NCBI GenBank assembly: GCA_004009845.1
Contig: RMBW01000331.1
Span: 1-12,261 of the forward strand
Reading direction: 5' to 3'
DNA length: 12,261 nucleotides
DNA from: Davidsoniella eucalypti
Taxonomy: Eukaryota; Ascomycota; Sordariomycetes; Microascales; Ceratocystidaceae
Shown: positions 1 to 6,278 of the stretch, piece after piece
Layout of the letters: the number at the start of each line of letters is the position of its first letter
Position numbering within the stretch: the stretch's first letter is position 1
The notes under the pieces: generated by a model
Told to the model about the DNA's origin: nothing
Seen by the model: the letters and a program-made list of their open reading frames with translations, nothing else
The model's database searches: none
Translations under genes and position numbers: made by a program

Positions 1-1239
1 CCATACTCGTACCATGTCCTTCTCGGGGCCATCCTCTGGTAGCAACCAGGCAGTGTAAAGGGATTGGAGGGTCACGTTTCCAAATTCTTTTTCGTCTTCT
101 CCGTGGAAGACCAACCATGCTGCAGTGTCCTTTACGTGTTCAATGGTTCCCAGGTAGCATCTTGGTAACCTTTCCATTTGACCAAGGCTTGCGTGTGTCA
201 TGGCGGGTACGTTGCTTGACGATTGCTTCCACTCTGTACTCGCCTGTTTCCACAGAGTCGTTTTCCAGTGCTTCCCTAGCCGTGATAGCCGCGGGCTCAT
301 CATCAGGTACTTCCTGCGAGGGTAAGGGGTTGTTGGGAGCTCGGCGGATTAGGCTTACGTGGAAAACAGGATGGATGCCTGTGGGCACGTTCAATCGTAC
401 GTTATGGGTGCCTGTAACCTCTAGGACTGTGTATAGTCTGGCCAACCAGTCTAGCTTCTTGGACGGTCTCTCCGTGGTCAAGTTCTTCGTGTTGAGGTAG
501 ACCTTGTCTCCTACTCTGAAGCTCTCGGATGGTTGACGGAGACGGTTAGCGCTAGTTTCCTGGTGCTCTTGGGTGGCGGCCATAGCTACGATCGCGAATT
601 GTGTTGCGTTGCTTAGTTTGGACAACCATTCCTGGGCACCACAGACGGGAGACTTGTCGGAGGCAGGGGGACCTTGTACAGATGGTTCAATAATGTCGAC
701 GTTAAACCCGTGGGTCATGAAGAACGGTGAGAGACCCGTAGTGGAAGAGATCCTGTTGTTCAGTGCGAGTTGTGCTTGAGGCAGCAAGGAGGCCCAGTCG
801 TCCTGAGCGAAGGAACAGAAATTGCGAAGGTATGTTTCAATCTCCTGATTACTGCGTTCTTGGCTGCCATCCGTTTGAGGATGGAACGCTGTGGACAGGC
901 GACGCTGGATCCCAAAGCGACGGCATACTTCGCCCCAAAATAACTGCGCAAATTGGGGCCCTCTATCGGAAACGATGGCAAGGGGGAAACCGTGGTGAGA
1001 AAAGACGTGGATCAGCAGGGCTTCAGCGGTGGCTTGTGCGGTGATAGCCTTCATAGGAATCAGAATCTGTGATTTAGACAGACGATCAGTGACCCCTAGA
1101 ATGGAGGTGCAACCAGCAGAAGGGGGTAACGGGCCGATAAAGTCCATAGCCAATTCAGACCAAGGTCTGGACGGTACTGGTAGGGGTTTCAGCAGGCCGC
1201 GCTTCTGCTCTCGCCAAATCTTGCTTTTTCCGCAAGACG
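1..1239 (-). pseudogene. Element D: 3' fragment of chromovirus pol (integrase core + broken chromodomain)
   Basis: Remnant of a Ty3/gypsy polyprotein that would have inserted retroelement cDNA into host chromatin. On the minus strand the frame is open from 1238 to a stop at 140-142. It starts in the integrase zinc-finger end (SCGKSKIWREQ) and runs through the DDE core. Counting from the methionine at 1153, the catalytic residues are Asp4 (AMDFIGP), Asp63 (VSDRGPQF) and Glu99 (DGSQERS), with the expected D-x35-E spacing, so the core looks intact. The chromodomain follows (EYRVEAIVKQR), but a 1-base deletion near 195-202 and another near 139-146 shift the frame. The native reading then resumes (HGEDEKEF, SLYTAWLLPEDG) and stays open to the left edge. 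The protein is clearly related to the element C integrase but more diverged than A is from C, so this is an older relative. Element A's LTR cuts it at 1240; the missing 5' part should lie beyond A. The five bases 1235-1239 (AGACG) are the predicted target duplication. Confidence 0.88.
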
Positions 1240-1266
1240 TGTAAGGGTCTAAGGCCCATCAGTATT

Positions 1267-1286
1267 GGCCAAGTCATGCCTTGGCC
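1267..1286 (+). promoter_or_regulatory. Perfect dyad in LTR U3
   Basis: GGCCAAG, six bases (TCATGC), then CTTGGCC: a perfect 7-bp inverted repeat about 16 bp upstream of the TATA-like box. It recurs unchanged in the element C LTR. It could bind a dimeric transcription factor or form a small cruciform; which, if either, cannot be told from sequence. The solo LTR of element E does not share it and instead has three CTAAGC repeats in the same zone. Confidence 0.5.
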
Positions 1287-1301
1287 CTACTCGACTTTGA
1301 C

Positions 1302-1365
1302 ATAAATAGGGACCGATTCCCTCGTAGTTTAGTCTTAGTTTCTCTTTCTCCCTCATCGGTCTCAA
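1302..1365 (+). promoter_or_regulatory. LTR core promoter: TATA-like box, pyrimidine tract, predicted start at A1355
   Basis: ATAAATAGGGAC begins at 1302, 62 bases into the LTR. The same string lies at the same offset in the otherwise diverged solo LTR. A C/T-rich run (about 1333-1354) follows and ends at CTC-A1355, a typical fungal start context. A1355 is also exactly where complementarity to the primer site begins, which independently supports it as the RNA 5' end. The box-to-start distance of about 47-53 bases is acceptable for fungi. Confidence 0.65.
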
Positions 1366-1420
1366 TTCAATTCATCTTTACGACCATTTTTCCTCGCAAA
1401 TCCTCGTATATCGTCTCATT

Positions 1421-1431
1421 TTGAGACCGAT
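1421..1431 (+). other. Self-priming type primer binding site
   Basis: TTGAGACCGAT lies two bases after the LTR end and is the exact reverse complement of ATCGGTCTCAA at 1355-1365 inside the same LTR. A tRNA-primed site would begin TGG (pairing with tRNA CCA); none is present. In Tf1 of fission yeast and its relatives, the first 11 nt of the transcript fold back on the primer site, are cleaved and prime minus-strand DNA synthesis. The length (11 nt), the position and the coincidence with the predicted RNA start all fit that mechanism. The match stops at 1354, just outside the predicted transcript. Confidence 0.8.
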
Positions 1432-1449
1432 AACTCTTAAGTTTTTGTT

Positions 1450-1746
1450 GTCCAAGCCGTCTGCTTGCCCTCTTTTCTGTCCAAGCCGTCTGCTTGCCCT
1501 CTCTTCCGTCCAAGCCGTCCGCTTGCCCTCTCTGTTGTCCAAGCCGTCCGCTTGCCCTCTCTGTTGTCCAAGCCGTCCGCTTGCCTCTCTTCCTGTCCAA
1601 GCCGCCCGCTTGCCACTTTTCCTGTCCAAGACCGTCCGCTTGCCCCTTTTCCTGTACAAGCCGACCGCTTGATTTCTCCCTTTGTCCAAGCCGTTTGCTT
1701 GCCTTTATTCGTCCTGTCCAAGCCGTTGGCTTGCCCTATTGCACCT
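1450..1746 (+). repeat. Leader array of ten 29-32 bp tandem hairpin repeats
   Basis: Ten head-to-tail units begin at 1450, 1479, 1508, 1537, 1566, 1595, 1624, 1654, 1684 and 1716. The units at 1508 and 1537 are identical. Each has the form GTCCAAGCCGTCCGCTTGCC plus a C/T-rich tail. Within nearly every unit CAAGC and GCTTG form a 5-bp stem around a 5-nt loop. The arms are kept while the loop varies (CGTCT, CGTCC, CGCCC, CGACC, CGTTT, CGTTG); the unit at 1624 keeps only CAAG/CTTG. The array fills most of the untranslated leader between LTR and gag. It may act in RNA packaging, dimerisation or translation, but no function can be assigned. Confidence 0.9.
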
Positions 1747-1792
1747 GCCTTATCCGTCCGCTCGCCCGCTTCTCGCACACGTCCAAGTCACC

Positions 1793-3700
1793 ATGTCTGG
1801 CTTGCTATTTCTGTTCTGGGGTCTCCTTGCTACCCTGACTCGCTGCGTCTACCACACCTGGCATAACCTCGCCCTAGCGCGTGTTCTCACCCTGAACCCC
1901 AACCAGGAACCGGCTGAGGACTACATCTTGTCCGCCCTTGACCTACCTACGAAGCGCGCCTGGCGCAAACCCGGCTGGTGTTACCTCGCACTATTCAAGC
2001 GCAAGGAGCGCGCCCGTCTGGCCTCCCTCCTTGGCTTTTGCCCTTCCACACGCGACGTCCTCGCCCATAAGGAACACTTTCACGATAACTTGGGCCACCT
2101 CTCCTTCACCGGTGACTTTGTTGGCCACGTCGCCTGTGGTAACCGCGTAATCCGCGAAGCGCGTGCTCGTGCTCACGTGTCCTCACGTCTCCTCTCCTCC
2201 TGTTTCATTGGCATCCCACGCTCTCCCCCGCGTGATAAGGATGGTAACCCCGTGCACTCCTCCCGCGCTCCCCTAGTCGCTACAAGGGCCGCTGCATATG
2301 AAGCTGAGGAACTAATCTCGTACGAGACCACTCACACCCGTGCCATCAGTCGCGCTGCCTCTGTTCGAAGCCTATCCCACTTTGCCCCTGGTGTAGATAC
2401 CCATTCTCGTCGTCGCCCCTCCGTCAGCCAGCACCCTTCCCCCGACTCTGACTTGGCCCGTCTGGCCGAAAGCATGGGAATGTCTGTCCGCCACGCGTCG
2501 CGTCCCCCATCCCGTGGCCGTCAGCCGACGCGTTCTCCTGGCCCTGCCCATTCACGCGCTCCTCAGCCTGCCGACAATGCACTGCTCAATGAACTTAGGG
2601 AATTGAAGGACACTGTCTCGCTACTGTCCCAACTGGTCATAGGCAACCATACCGAACCCACTGCTCCCGCCATGCCTCCTGTCCCAACTACTGCCGTCAC
2701 TACCCGAAAACGTTCGAGATCCCGTAGCCGCGTCCGCCCATCTCAGCCTCACCTTATCGAATTTGGAGGCACTCACGCGGAGTATGAAAACTGGCGAACC
2801 CTAGCAATCTTCAAGATGCGAATCGATGGCCGAGCTATAGGCGACGAGCTAGCACGCACTGCCTACCTGTTTAGCCGACTAGGCTCCGACACGCGTGCCA
2901 AACTCAACGAATTCTTTGTCTCCATTAGCGACCAGCCAGGCTCATACGACAAGCTGCTAGACAAACTCGACCTCATGTTCCGCAGCCGTGCCCGTAAGTC
3001 GCAAGCCCGCACTGCTTTCTTTGGTGCTCGCCAGGAGTCCCACGAATCATTCCTCGACTTCTTCAACCGTTTCGAAGGGTTAGCTCTGGCCGCAGGTATG
3101 CAAGACGACGACATGCTCATCGACCTTCTACGTCGCGCCACACGAGAAGAGCTAGTGGTCAAAACCACCATCCTCTGGAGCCTGCCTACTTACAGGGAAG
3201 TCACTGAGAGCCTGCTCGACCATTTCAGCCGCCACCATGATTACTACGGTCCTTACACGAAGAAGACCTCGCGTCCTACCCAATACCGAGACAGCGACAA
3301 CTGGAGAGCGCGTGCCGAGCCCCCCTCACGAAGCAATGCTCCTCGTCAAACGCAGCAACCCCGTAATGACAAGCCACGCCTCAACCCTACTGAACGCAGT
3401 CGCATGCTACGAGAAGGAATTTGTTTCATCTGCTCGCAGCCCGGACATATCGCCAATCAATGTCCCTCGCGTCGAACTCTACAAGGACCTAAGACCAACA
3501 AGGTGCTAATCAACGCCATCAACGGCGCCGTTAAGACGGCCATACGCGATGAAGTCCGCCCCGCGGTACGTGAAGAACTTGCGAAAACAGACCACCTGAT
3601 GATGGATCGCCTGCTGCCCTCGTCCGAAAGCACCGCCGTGGTGGCCTCTACCAACACGCACCGCCCGGCCACTGATGAGGATGATCTGATGGATTTTTAG
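1793..3700 (+). CDS. gag: Gag polyprotein of element A (635 aa)
   Basis: Structural protein forming the cytoplasmic virus-like particle and binding element RNA. I chose ATG 1793 because it is the first ATG after the predicted transcript start and sits in a good context (TCACCATGT); the frame itself is open further upstream. Visible order: a hydrophobic N-terminus (GLLFLFWGLLATL, residues 3-15); a basic, Ser/Arg/Pro-rich stretch (about 200-320) with a short predicted coiled coil (about 262-282) and an RS run (KRSRSRSR, from 306); a capsid-like retrotransposon Gag domain (about 320-485); then one CCHC zinc knuckle CFICSQPGHIANQC (Cys544, Cys547, His552, Cys557). The tail is acidic and ends in DDLMDF. 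It is long for a fungal gypsy Gag because of the N-terminal third, which I do not recognise. It ends TTT-TAG, with pol in the -1 frame just downstream. The frame is intact, unlike its element C copy. Confidence 0.93.
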   Translation: MSGLLFLFWGLLATLTRCVYHTWHNLALARVLTLNPNQEPAEDYILSALDLPTKRAWRKPGWCYLALFKRKERARLASLLGFCPSTRDVLAHKEHFHDNLGHLSFTGDFVGHVACGNRVIREARARAHVSSRLLSSCFIGIPRSPPRDKDGNPVHSSRAPLVATRAAAYEAEELISYETTHTRAISRAASVRSLSHFAPGVDTHSRRRPSVSQHPSPDSDLARLAESMGMSVRHASRPPSRGRQPTRSPGPAHSRAPQPADNALLNELRELKDTVSLLSQLVIGNHTEPTAPAMPPVPTTAVTTRKRSRSRSRVRPSQPHLIEFGGTHAEYENWRTLAIFKMRIDGRAIGDELARTAYLFSRLGSDTRAKLNEFFVSISDQPGSYDKLLDKLDLMFRSRARKSQARTAFFGARQESHESFLDFFNRFEGLALAAGMQDDDMLIDLLRRATREELVVKTTILWSLPTYREVTESLLDHFSRHHDYYGPYTKKTSRPTQYRDSDNWRARAEPPSRSNAPRQTQQPRNDKPRLNPTERSRMLREGICFICSQPGHIANQCPSRRTLQGPKTNKVLINAINGAVKTAIRDEVRPAVREELAKTDHLMMDRLLPSSESTAVVASTNTHRPATDEDDLMDF

Positions 3701-3726
3701 GTGACCAGGACAAGTCGCGCCCTGGT
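3692..3726 (+). promoter_or_regulatory. Probable -1 frameshift signal at the gag/pol junction
   Basis: Gag ends GAT-TTT-TAG inside a run of five T (3694-3698), so a tRNA on TTT (3695-3697) can slip back one base onto TTT. Pol is in the -1 frame and is open from 3685, i.e. across this point. Six bases after the TTT, ACCAGG (3704-3709) and CCTGGT (3721-3726) form a perfect 6-bp stem with an 11-nt loop, the usual geometry for -1 frameshifting. The whole block is unchanged in element C. It is not a canonical X-XXY-YYZ heptamer, so re-initiation at ATG 3739 remains an alternative. Confidence 0.6.
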
Positions 3727-3738
3727 AAGGAGGATACG

Positions 3739-5811
3739 ATGGAAGGCGAACAGATAGTTAGATTAGAGATGGGAGCTAAGGGAACGTATCTAGATTTATC
3801 TATGAATACTTTTTCTACGAAGGCTCTCGTCGACAGTGGCTGTCTCTGCCTCGCCGTCGTGCCCCCGCGCCTACTCGCCCACGCCACGAAGACATTACCC
3901 ATCGAACCTCGTAAGGTATCCCTCGCTGCATCGCAAACCAGTCCCCCCGTCATCACACAAATCGCTCAGTTCACACTACACTTGCCCGACCACCACGAGG
4001 ACATATGGGCCTACGTCGTCCCCGGCCAGACCGAAGACCTGATACTCGGTCAACGCTGGCTCATTAACCACGACGTGCACTTGCACCCTCGTTCCGGACA
4101 AATTGAAGTCCCTACGGCCGAAGAACTGACACCTGACGAATTCCACAAGCTCTGCGACAACGACGACGACCTCGCCATCTACCGGATTACACTAGAGGAC
4201 GTCAACAGAGCATTAGCGCAAAAGGAACAGGAGAGACCTCCACTGCCTGAATGGTTAAGACCTGTGGCCTCAGCATTCGAGGCAAAGGCGTCCAAGGACC
4301 TCCCGCCACACCGGCCTGGAGTGGACTTGAAGATCGAGCTGCTGGAGGGAAAGACGTTACCTGTACAATCGCTTTATCCGTTGTCCCGGGCAGAGTTGTT
4401 GGTGATGCAGAAGACGTTGACGGAACTACTGGCTACTAAATGGATAAAAGACACAAAGTCTGAAGTGGGCTCTCCAGTGCTATTTGTAAAGAAACCTGGA
4501 GGTGGAATTCGTTTCTGCGTAGACTACCGCGCAGTCAACGCTATTTCCAAAAAGGACTCATACCCCTTACCCCTTATCCATGACACCCTGCGGCAAATTT
4601 CGGAAGCCAAGTGGGTGTCCAAGGTAGATGTCATTGCTGCTTTCCATCGTATTCGTATAGCCCCTGGCTATGAGGAGTTAACCGCTTTTCGGACTCCCCT
4701 AGGGGCCTTCGAATGGAACGTCATCCCCTTCGGTCTGACCAACGCCCCTGCTGCCTTCCAACGCTACATCAACTCGGTCCTTCGGAAATGGCTAGGTATT
4801 AGCTGCAGCGCTTATATCGATGACGTGGATATTTACTCCAGCGGTACTGAGGAGGAGCATAGACAACTAGTGCTCGAGATCGTCCATGCACTCGATCAAG
4901 CCGGCCTTCAACTCGACTTGCGCAAGTGTCACTTTCTGGCTAAGGAGATTAAGTTCCTCGGATTCATAGTCGGCCCAGGTATTGGTATCAAGGCTGACCC
5001 CGAGAAAACCCTAGCGATTCGTGAATGGAAACCACCTACGACATTGAAAGGTTTACGCGGGTTTATTGGCTTCGTGAATTTCTACAGAGATTTTGTGCCT
5101 CGACTGTCAGAATTAATGGCGCCTCTGGTAGGGTTAACCAAGAAGGACACCCCTTTCGTATGGTCTGATGCCTGTGCTCACTCTTTTGCCGAAGTTAAGA
5201 AAGCCTTCCTTACTCCCCCTGTTCTGACTCCTTTTGACCCCCTGAAAGAAACTGTACTGACCGCCGACTCGTCTGGTTACGCCTTAGGAGCAGAATTATC
5301 CCAGCGAGGCGATGATGGCCTTATGCACCCCATCGCCTTCCTCTCGCGCAAGCTTACTCCCCCGGAAGCCAACTACCCGATTCACGACAAGGAGATGTTG
5401 GCCATCTACTGGTCCATTCGAGAATGGCGCCATTTCCTCCTAGGGGTTGACTTTGTGGTATGGACTGACCACCGCAATCTGGAGTACTTTCGCACCAAGA
5501 GAACGCTTGCCGAGAGACAGCGTCGCTGGGGATATGAGCTCTCTGACTTTAGCTTCTGCCTGCGCCACCGCCCAGGCACCGAGCAAATCGTACCAGACGC
5601 CCTTTCAAGAAGGGACCAGGACATGCCAGCCGACGAAAAAGACGATAGGCTGGCTAGTCGTGTGCACCAACTCCTCGAGAAGAGTGAGTCGAGCAATGAC
5701 CTGGTAGTAATCGGCGCAGTTTGGGCTCAGGAGCCAGACAAGGATGCGCCGACTGACGATAACGCAACTAGAGAAGTAGTACCATCCCCTTTCGCTGACC
5801 CCGAGATGTAA
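3739..5811 (+). CDS. pol: Pol of element A, N-terminal part: protease, reverse transcriptase, RNase H
   Basis: Enzyme polyprotein that processes Gag-Pol and copies element RNA to DNA in the particle. ATG 3739 is the first methionine; the frame is open back to 3685, so a Gag-Pol fusion through a -1 shift is equally likely. Domains: retropepsin with ALVDSG (Asp32) and DLILG (100-104); RT from about 205 with SKVDVIAAF (Asp297), IPFGLTNAP (329-337) and the catalytic box AYIDD (358-362); connection with GFIGFVNFYRDF (441-452); RNase H with TADSSG (Asp510), DKEMLAI (Glu552), WTDHRN (Asp577) and VPDALSRR (Asp620). All expected catalytic acids are present. The protein stops at residue 690 because the solo LTR begins within the last codon and supplies TAA at 5809-5811. 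The uninterrupted copy in element C shows that integrase should follow. As it stands this copy could not integrate by itself. Confidence 0.92.
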   Translation: MEGEQIVRLEMGAKGTYLDLSMNTFSTKALVDSGCLCLAVVPPRLLAHATKTLPIEPRKVSLAASQTSPPVITQIAQFTLHLPDHHEDIWAYVVPGQTEDLILGQRWLINHDVHLHPRSGQIEVPTAEELTPDEFHKLCDNDDDLAIYRITLEDVNRALAQKEQERPPLPEWLRPVASAFEAKASKDLPPHRPGVDLKIELLEGKTLPVQSLYPLSRAELLVMQKTLTELLATKWIKDTKSEVGSPVLFVKKPGGGIRFCVDYRAVNAISKKDSYPLPLIHDTLRQISEAKWVSKVDVIAAFHRIRIAPGYEELTAFRTPLGAFEWNVIPFGLTNAPAAFQRYINSVLRKWLGISCSAYIDDVDIYSSGTEEEHRQLVLEIVHALDQAGLQLDLRKCHFLAKEIKFLGFIVGPGIGIKADPEKTLAIREWKPPTTLKGLRGFIGFVNFYRDFVPRLSELMAPLVGLTKKDTPFVWSDACAHSFAEVKKAFLTPPVLTPFDPLKETVLTADSSGYALGAELSQRGDDGLMHPIAFLSRKLTPPEANYPIHDKEMLAIYWSIREWRHFLLGVDFVVWTDHRNLEYFRTKRTLAERQRRWGYELSDFSFCLRHRPGTEQIVPDALSRRDQDMPADEKDDRLASRVHQLLEKSESSNDLVVIGAVWAQEPDKDAPTDDNATREVVPSPFADPEM

Positions 5812-5990
5812 GGGTCTAAGGCCCTGGTTGGTTCGGCTAAGCTTGATCTAAGCCTAAGCAAAACGGTTATAAATAGGGACGTCTTCCCGCCGTTATTCCA
5901 ACAGATAATAGTCCTTCTCTCCATCGGCCACAATCTAATCACCCTTTCTAAGATTGTTGGCCTCGTCCCTCCTTAGATCCTCTCACGAGA
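5802..5990 (+). mobile_element. Element E: solo-LTR insertion with 5-bp target duplication CGAGA
   Basis: CGAGA at 5802-5806 is repeated at 5986-5990 and the 179 bp between them run TG...CA. Removing the insert restores the pol sequence exactly as in element C (CCGAGATGACTGACC), where CGAGA occurs once. The structure is that of a full element reduced by recombination between its two LTRs. Five-base duplications are usual for Ty3/gypsy integrases. Confidence 0.95.
5807..5985 (+). repeat. Solo LTR of a diverged subfamily (179 bp)
   Basis: It shares with the A/C LTR the first 18 bases (TGTAAGGGTCTAAGGCCC), the total length, ATAAATAGGGAC at the same offset (from 5869), ATCGG at almost the same offset (5923 against 1355 in A) after a C/T-rich run, and the CTCA end. 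The rest is strongly different. Upstream of the TATA-like box it has CTAAGC three times (5837, 5848, 5854). Its internal region is gone, so its own primer site cannot be read here. It introduces the stop that truncates element A's pol. Confidence 0.92.
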
Positions 5991-6081
5991 TGACTGACCT
6001 ATGGAACCAAGCCCTTGCCAATAATAACCGCTGGTGGCTGGCTCGTAAATTCGTACGAGATGAAGCTCGCTCGTTCCCCGC
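5991..6081 (+). pseudogene. Pol remnant of element A beyond the solo LTR
   Basis: These 91 bases continue element A's pol after the solo LTR and match the element C segment 7995-8085 on the opposite strand (linker before integrase: TDLWNQALANNNRWWLAR). The sequence stops at CCCGC (6077-6081) exactly where the reverse-oriented element C LTR begins. It has no start of its own and is a non-functional remainder. CCCGC is the predicted target duplication of the C insertion and should recur beyond C's 5' LTR outside the window. Confidence 0.85.
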
Positions 6082-6260
6082 TGAGACGATATACGAGGAT
6101 TTGCGAGGAAAAATGGTCGTAAAGATGAATTGAATTGAGACCGATGAGGGAGAAAGAGAAACTAAGACTAAACCACGAGGGAATCGGTCCCTATTTATGT
6201 CAAAGTCGAGTAGGGCCAAGGCATGACTTGGCCAATACTGATGGGCCTTAGACCCTTACA
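6082..6260 (-). repeat. 3' LTR of element C (179 bp)
   Basis: Reverse complement of the element A LTR with a single substitution. Read on the minus strand it starts TGTAAGGG at 6260 and ends CTCA at 6082. The TATA-like ATAAATA is at 6192-6198, and the 11-nt sequence that would prime the next cycle (ATCGGTCTCAA) at 6135-6145. A polypurine tract sits directly outside 6260, which marks this as the 3' rather than 5' copy. The flanks (CCCGC and ATAGT) do not match, so it is not a solo LTR. Confidence 0.93.
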
Positions 6261-6278
6261 ATAGTCTCCCCCCCCACC
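6261..6278 (-). other. Polypurine tract of element C
   Basis: On the minus strand GGTGGGGGGGGAGACTAT, with a run of eight G, abuts the start of the 3' LTR. In LTR retrotransposons an RNase H-resistant purine tract here primes plus-strand DNA synthesis. The last bases (CTAT) are not purines only, so the exact primer end is uncertain. Confidence 0.75.

Larger units (their letters stand above)
1240..1418 (+). repeat. 5' LTR of element A (179 bp)
   Basis: It begins TGTAAGGGTCTAAGGCCC and ends ATCGTCTCA, giving the canonical TG...CA ends. It matches the reverse complement of 6082-6260 at 178 of 179 positions by eye; the only difference I found is CTCGTAGTTT here against CTCGTGGTTT there. The left boundary is where integrase homology of element D stops. 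The right boundary is followed by TT and then the primer site, the spacing seen in retroviruses where integrase trims two bases. It carries a TATA-like box, a pyrimidine tract and the predicted transcription start. Confidence 0.95.
1240..6081 (+). mobile_element. Element A: Ty3/gypsy chromovirus retrotransposon, 3' part cut off
   Basis: Full 5' part of an LTR retrotransposon: 5' LTR (1240-1418), self-priming type primer site, hairpin-repeat leader, gag, then pol in the -1 frame with protease, RT and RNase H in the Ty3/gypsy order. Both long frames are open, so this copy was recently active or is well preserved. Pol is split by a solo LTR at 5807-5985 and then ends abruptly at 6081, where element C begins in opposite orientation. 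The remaining integrase, chromodomain and 3' LTR of A are expected to the right of C, outside the window. The left junction lies inside element D's integrase, so A is younger than D. Confidence 0.9.

Noticed and set aside
1419..1440. tRNA-type primer binding site
   Set aside because: The sequence after the LTR starts TTTTGAGACC and lacks TGG; the complement to the LTR itself explains it better.
1421..1689. Overlapping open frames on both strands across the leader repeats
   Set aside because: The C/T-rich 29-bp unit has no stops and rotates through all frames, so these are composition artefacts.
1450..1746. Possible CRISPR array (29-bp units, internal palindrome)
   Set aside because: The units are directly contiguous with no unique spacers, vary between copies, and sit in the leader of a retrotransposon.
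3727..3741. Shine-Dalgarno-like AAGGAGG just upstream of the pol ATG
   Set aside because: It looks like a bacterial ribosome site, but the window is eukaryotic LTR-retrotransposon sequence with a chromodomain, so the match is taken as chance.
5406..5707. Antisense and alternate-frame open frames within RT/RNase H and gag (also in C and D)
   Set aside because: They recur wherever the real frame recurs, lack domain signatures and are shadows of gag and pol.
6082..6260. Second solo LTR
   Set aside because: The flanking five bases (CCCGC and ATAGT) do not match, and a polypurine tract and pol of the same orientation lie directly next to it, so it is the 3' LTR of element C.
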